DNA from: Deltaproteobacteria bacterium
GTDB lineage: Bacteria > Myxococcota > Myxococcia > SLRQ01
Assembly (NCBI GenBank): GCA_029210625.1
Contig: JARGFU010000017.1
Span: 62,001-126,000, forward strand
Length of the DNA stretch: 64,000 nt
Direction: 5' to 3'
The position numbers and the translations under genes were made by a program. This document shows, one piece after another, positions 62,315-64,000 of this stretch (position 1 is its first letter; every line of letters begins with the position of its first letter). The notes below the pieces were generated by a model. It searched no databases and was not told the DNA's origin. It was given only the letters and a program-made list of their open reading frames with translations.

Positions 62315-63283
62315 ATGGAAGAGCAGAAGACCAAGCCCCTCGACCGTCCTCCCGTCCGCCTCGGCGACGAGGCCGCCGTGCTGGACGCCCTGGCGAAGGT
62401 CCGGGCGCGCCGCGCGAAGCTCGAGAAGCGCCGGGCCAAGAAGGCCGAGGCCGCGAGGGGCAAGAAGGGGAAGTCGGCGAAGAAGGTGGAGTTCTCCGCC
62501 AAGACCGCCGACCACCACGAGCTCTACCAGCGCAGCGTGCAGAGCCCCGTGACCGACATCAAGTTCCTGCGGCGGCTCTACAAGAAGCTCAACGACGGCC
62601 GCGAGCCCGAGCACTTCCGCGAGGACTTCTGCGGCACCGGCCTGCTCTCGGCCACCTGGGTCGGCCAGGGCGAGGGCTTCACCGCCGAGGGCTTCGATCT
62701 CGATCCCGATCCCGTCGCCTGGGGCCTGGACCACAACTTCGCCCGGCTCGGCGCCGCCGCCGGGCGCTACCTCGTCCACCTCGCGGACGTGCGGGAGCCC
62801 AGCGAGCGGAAGCCCGACGTGCGCTGCGCCCAGAACTTCTCCTGGTTCGTCTTCAAGACTCGCGACGAGCTGCTCGGCTACTTCCGCAAGGTCCACGACG
62901 ATCTGCCCGAGGACGGCGTCTTCGTGATGGACATCCAGGGCGGCCGTGAGGCCCAGGAAGAGATGGAGGAGGAGATCGATCACGGGGACTGGACCTACGT
63001 CTGGGATCAGGACGCCTTCCACCCCGTGACCAGCGAGTACGAGACGAAGATCCACTTCCGCTTCCCCGACGGCACCGAGATCCGCAACGCCTTCCGCTAC
63101 GACTGGCGCCTCTGGAACCTCACCGAGACCCTCGAGGTGCTCGCCGACGCCGGCTTCACGCGGGTGGAGACCTACTGGGAGGGCACCGACAAGGACGGCG
63201 AGAGTGGCAACGGCGTCTTCAAGCCCAGCCGCCTGGGCGAGAACTGCCTGGCCTGGGTGACCTACATCGTCGCCCAGCGCTGA
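62315..63283 (+). CDS. Class I SAM-dependent methyltransferase
   Basis: 322 residues. A Lys/Ala-rich N-terminal stretch (about 28-62) precedes the methyltransferase fold: EHFREDFCGTGLLSATWVGQ (SAM-binding Gly loop), GFDLDPDPVAWGLDHN (acidic ribose contact), CAQNFSWFVFKT (motif IV region) and EDGVFVMDIQGG. A C-terminal beta region follows. Substrate unknown; the basic tail hints at nucleic-acid or ribosome contact, which is speculative. Confidence 0.87.
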   Translation: MEEQKTKPLDRPPVRLGDEAAVLDALAKVRARRAKLEKRRAKKAEAARGKKGKSAKKVEFSAKTADHHELYQRSVQSPVTDIKFLRRLYKKLNDGREPEHFREDFCGTGLLSATWVGQGEGFTAEGFDLDPDPVAWGLDHNFARLGAAAGRYLVHLADVREPSERKPDVRCAQNFSWFVFKTRDELLGYFRKVHDDLPEDGVFVMDIQGGREAQEEMEEEIDHGDWTYVWDQDAFHPVTSEYETKIHFRFPDGTEIRNAFRYDWRLWNLTETLEVLADAGFTRVETYWEGTDKDGESGNGVFKPSRLGENCLAWVTYIVAQR

Positions 63284-63321
63284 GCGATCGCCCCGCGGGT
63301 GGGCCGTGGTAGCGTCGCGCG

Positions 63322-64000
63322 ATGCGCACGCTGGCCTGCCCGCTGATCGCTCTGCTGCTCCTCTCCGGCTGCGACGAGCCGGCGCCGGCAGACCCGACTC
63401 CGCCGCCACGGGTCGAGGCGCCGATCCCCGCGCCGACGACACCAGAGCAGCCGACGCCGGATCCGGTGGTGGCGGAGCCCACCACCTCGCCACTGCCCCT
63501 GGAGACCCTGGTGGCCCCCGGCCTGGACCTCGGGCCCATGACGGTCTGCGACACCTCGAAGCTCGCCATCCACCCCATCGGCTTCTCGAAGAGGGGTGCC
63601 TTCGCCTACTTCATCCGCACCGACGAGGACGCGATGCTGCTCTGGCGGCTGTTGATCGTGGACCTGGTCGAGGACCGGCGCCTGGCCCAGGTCTCCCTGG
63701 AGGGGGGGGAGGGGAAGACGCCGGCGCTGGCCGACTTCGTCGAGGCCCGGGGTGAGGCCATCCGGGAGGCCCTGGAGAAGCACGGCATCGTGCCCTCGCC
63801 GGGGGAGGAACTGCTCCCGAACTCCTTCGAGCAGGAGGAGGATCGCTACGGGCTGACCGTGATGGTCCGCCCCCTCGACGAAGCGGAGGCCGCGGCCCTG
63901 GAGGACCATCCCGTGCCGCCCGTCCGGGCGACCTTCCGCCTCCACTCGCGGGCGCGGGGTTTCAAGGACATCGCCACCGTGTACCACCGGAAGTGCTGCG
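63322..64000 (+). CDS. Lipoprotein of unknown function, truncated by window edge
   Basis: At least 226 residues, open to the window edge. ATG 63322 starts MRTLACPLIALLLLSGCDEP, a lipoprotein signal (LLLLSGC), followed by a Pro/Thr-rich linker and a domain with GFSKRGAFAYFIRTDEDAML and LLIVDLVEDRRLAQVSLEGG; Cys residues (VCDT, RKCC) may pair. No family recognised; the C-terminus is missing. Confidence 0.75.
   Translation, partial: MRTLACPLIALLLLSGCDEPAPADPTPPPRVEAPIPAPTTPEQPTPDPVVAEPTTSPLPLETLVAPGLDLGPMTVCDTSKLAIHPIGFSKRGAFAYFIRTDEDAMLLWRLLIVDLVEDRRLAQVSLEGGEGKTPALADFVEARGEAIREALEKHGIVPSPGEELLPNSFEQEEDRYGLTVMVRPLDEAEAAALEDHPVPPVRATFRLHSRARGFKDIATVYHRKCC

Overview
The window is one continuous, gene-dense stretch of a GC-rich bacterial chromosome. 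No insertion sequence, phage gene, CRISPR array or plasmid function was seen. Several features point to the Myxococcota or a close deltaproteobacterial lineage: PilZ-receiver and DUF4388-type proteins, a Ser/Thr kinase with a PEGA-like domain, a cyclase ending in an AgmX/PglI-like domain, a secreted phosphatase with a MYXO-CTERM-like tail, and a Lys/Ala-rich extension on RpoD. No 16S rRNA is present, so this assignment is inference.

Layout. 1-2308 (minus): M20 peptidase (cut by the edge), GNAT acetyltransferase, HI0933-type flavoprotein. 2425-6970 (plus): class I fumarase and a large radical-SAM-like protein lacking the first cluster cysteine. 7020-12251: MaeB malic enzyme (minus), then a secreted protein, a chorismate mutase/prephenate dehydrogenase and a PilZ-receiver protein (plus). 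12259-18062: HEAT-repeat protein, hybrid histidine kinase, SNase-like nuclease, class III cyclase. 18063-24889: PAP2 phosphatase and UvrA (minus), then two tandem multicopper oxidase lipoproteins. 25025-30868: an MFS transporter with a PDZ-like insert, a MarR regulator, AblB, an acetylpolyamine/HDAC-type amidohydrolase and a sodium:solute symporter. 30988-35111: secreted metallophosphatase overlapping a Ser/Thr kinase.

35235-41018 is the macromolecular synthesis cluster rpsU-dnaG-rpoD. It is followed by a candidate small transcript with its own promoter and terminator, a zinc-ribbon coiled-coil protein and an RNase HI-family protein. RNase P RNA lies convergent to these at about 41078-41476. 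41523-45529 (minus) holds two lipoproteins, a glutaredoxin and groES-groEL under a textbook CIRCE element. 45866-49762 is an operon of two unknown proteins and a membrane-anchored PEP/pyruvate-binding-domain protein, then a tiny Lys-rich protein. 49849-51397 has an RRM protein, a sirtuin and RpoZ. 51480-55511 (minus) is a Gld-type ABC exporter set with a DUF4340 protein. 55560-60038 (plus) runs DUF4388/J-like/TPR protein, aspartate kinase, sigma-54 activator. The last 4 kb hold a small monooxygenase, an endonuclease/phosphatase lipoprotein, a single-domain response regulator, tRNA-Gln, a 51-codon membrane peptide, a methyltransferase and a truncated lipoprotein gene.

Functional themes are core information processing (uvrA, dnaG, rpoD, rpoZ, rnpB, groESL), central carbon and amino-acid metabolism (fumarase, MaeB, TyrA, LysC), signalling, and envelope or secreted proteins. 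The accessory points most worth follow-up are the PDZ-bearing transporter, the AblB/amidohydrolase/MarR locus, the cysteine-deficient radical-SAM-like protein, the basic RpoD tail, and the small transcript downstream of rpoD. All functional calls are from reading the sequence; no database search was run.
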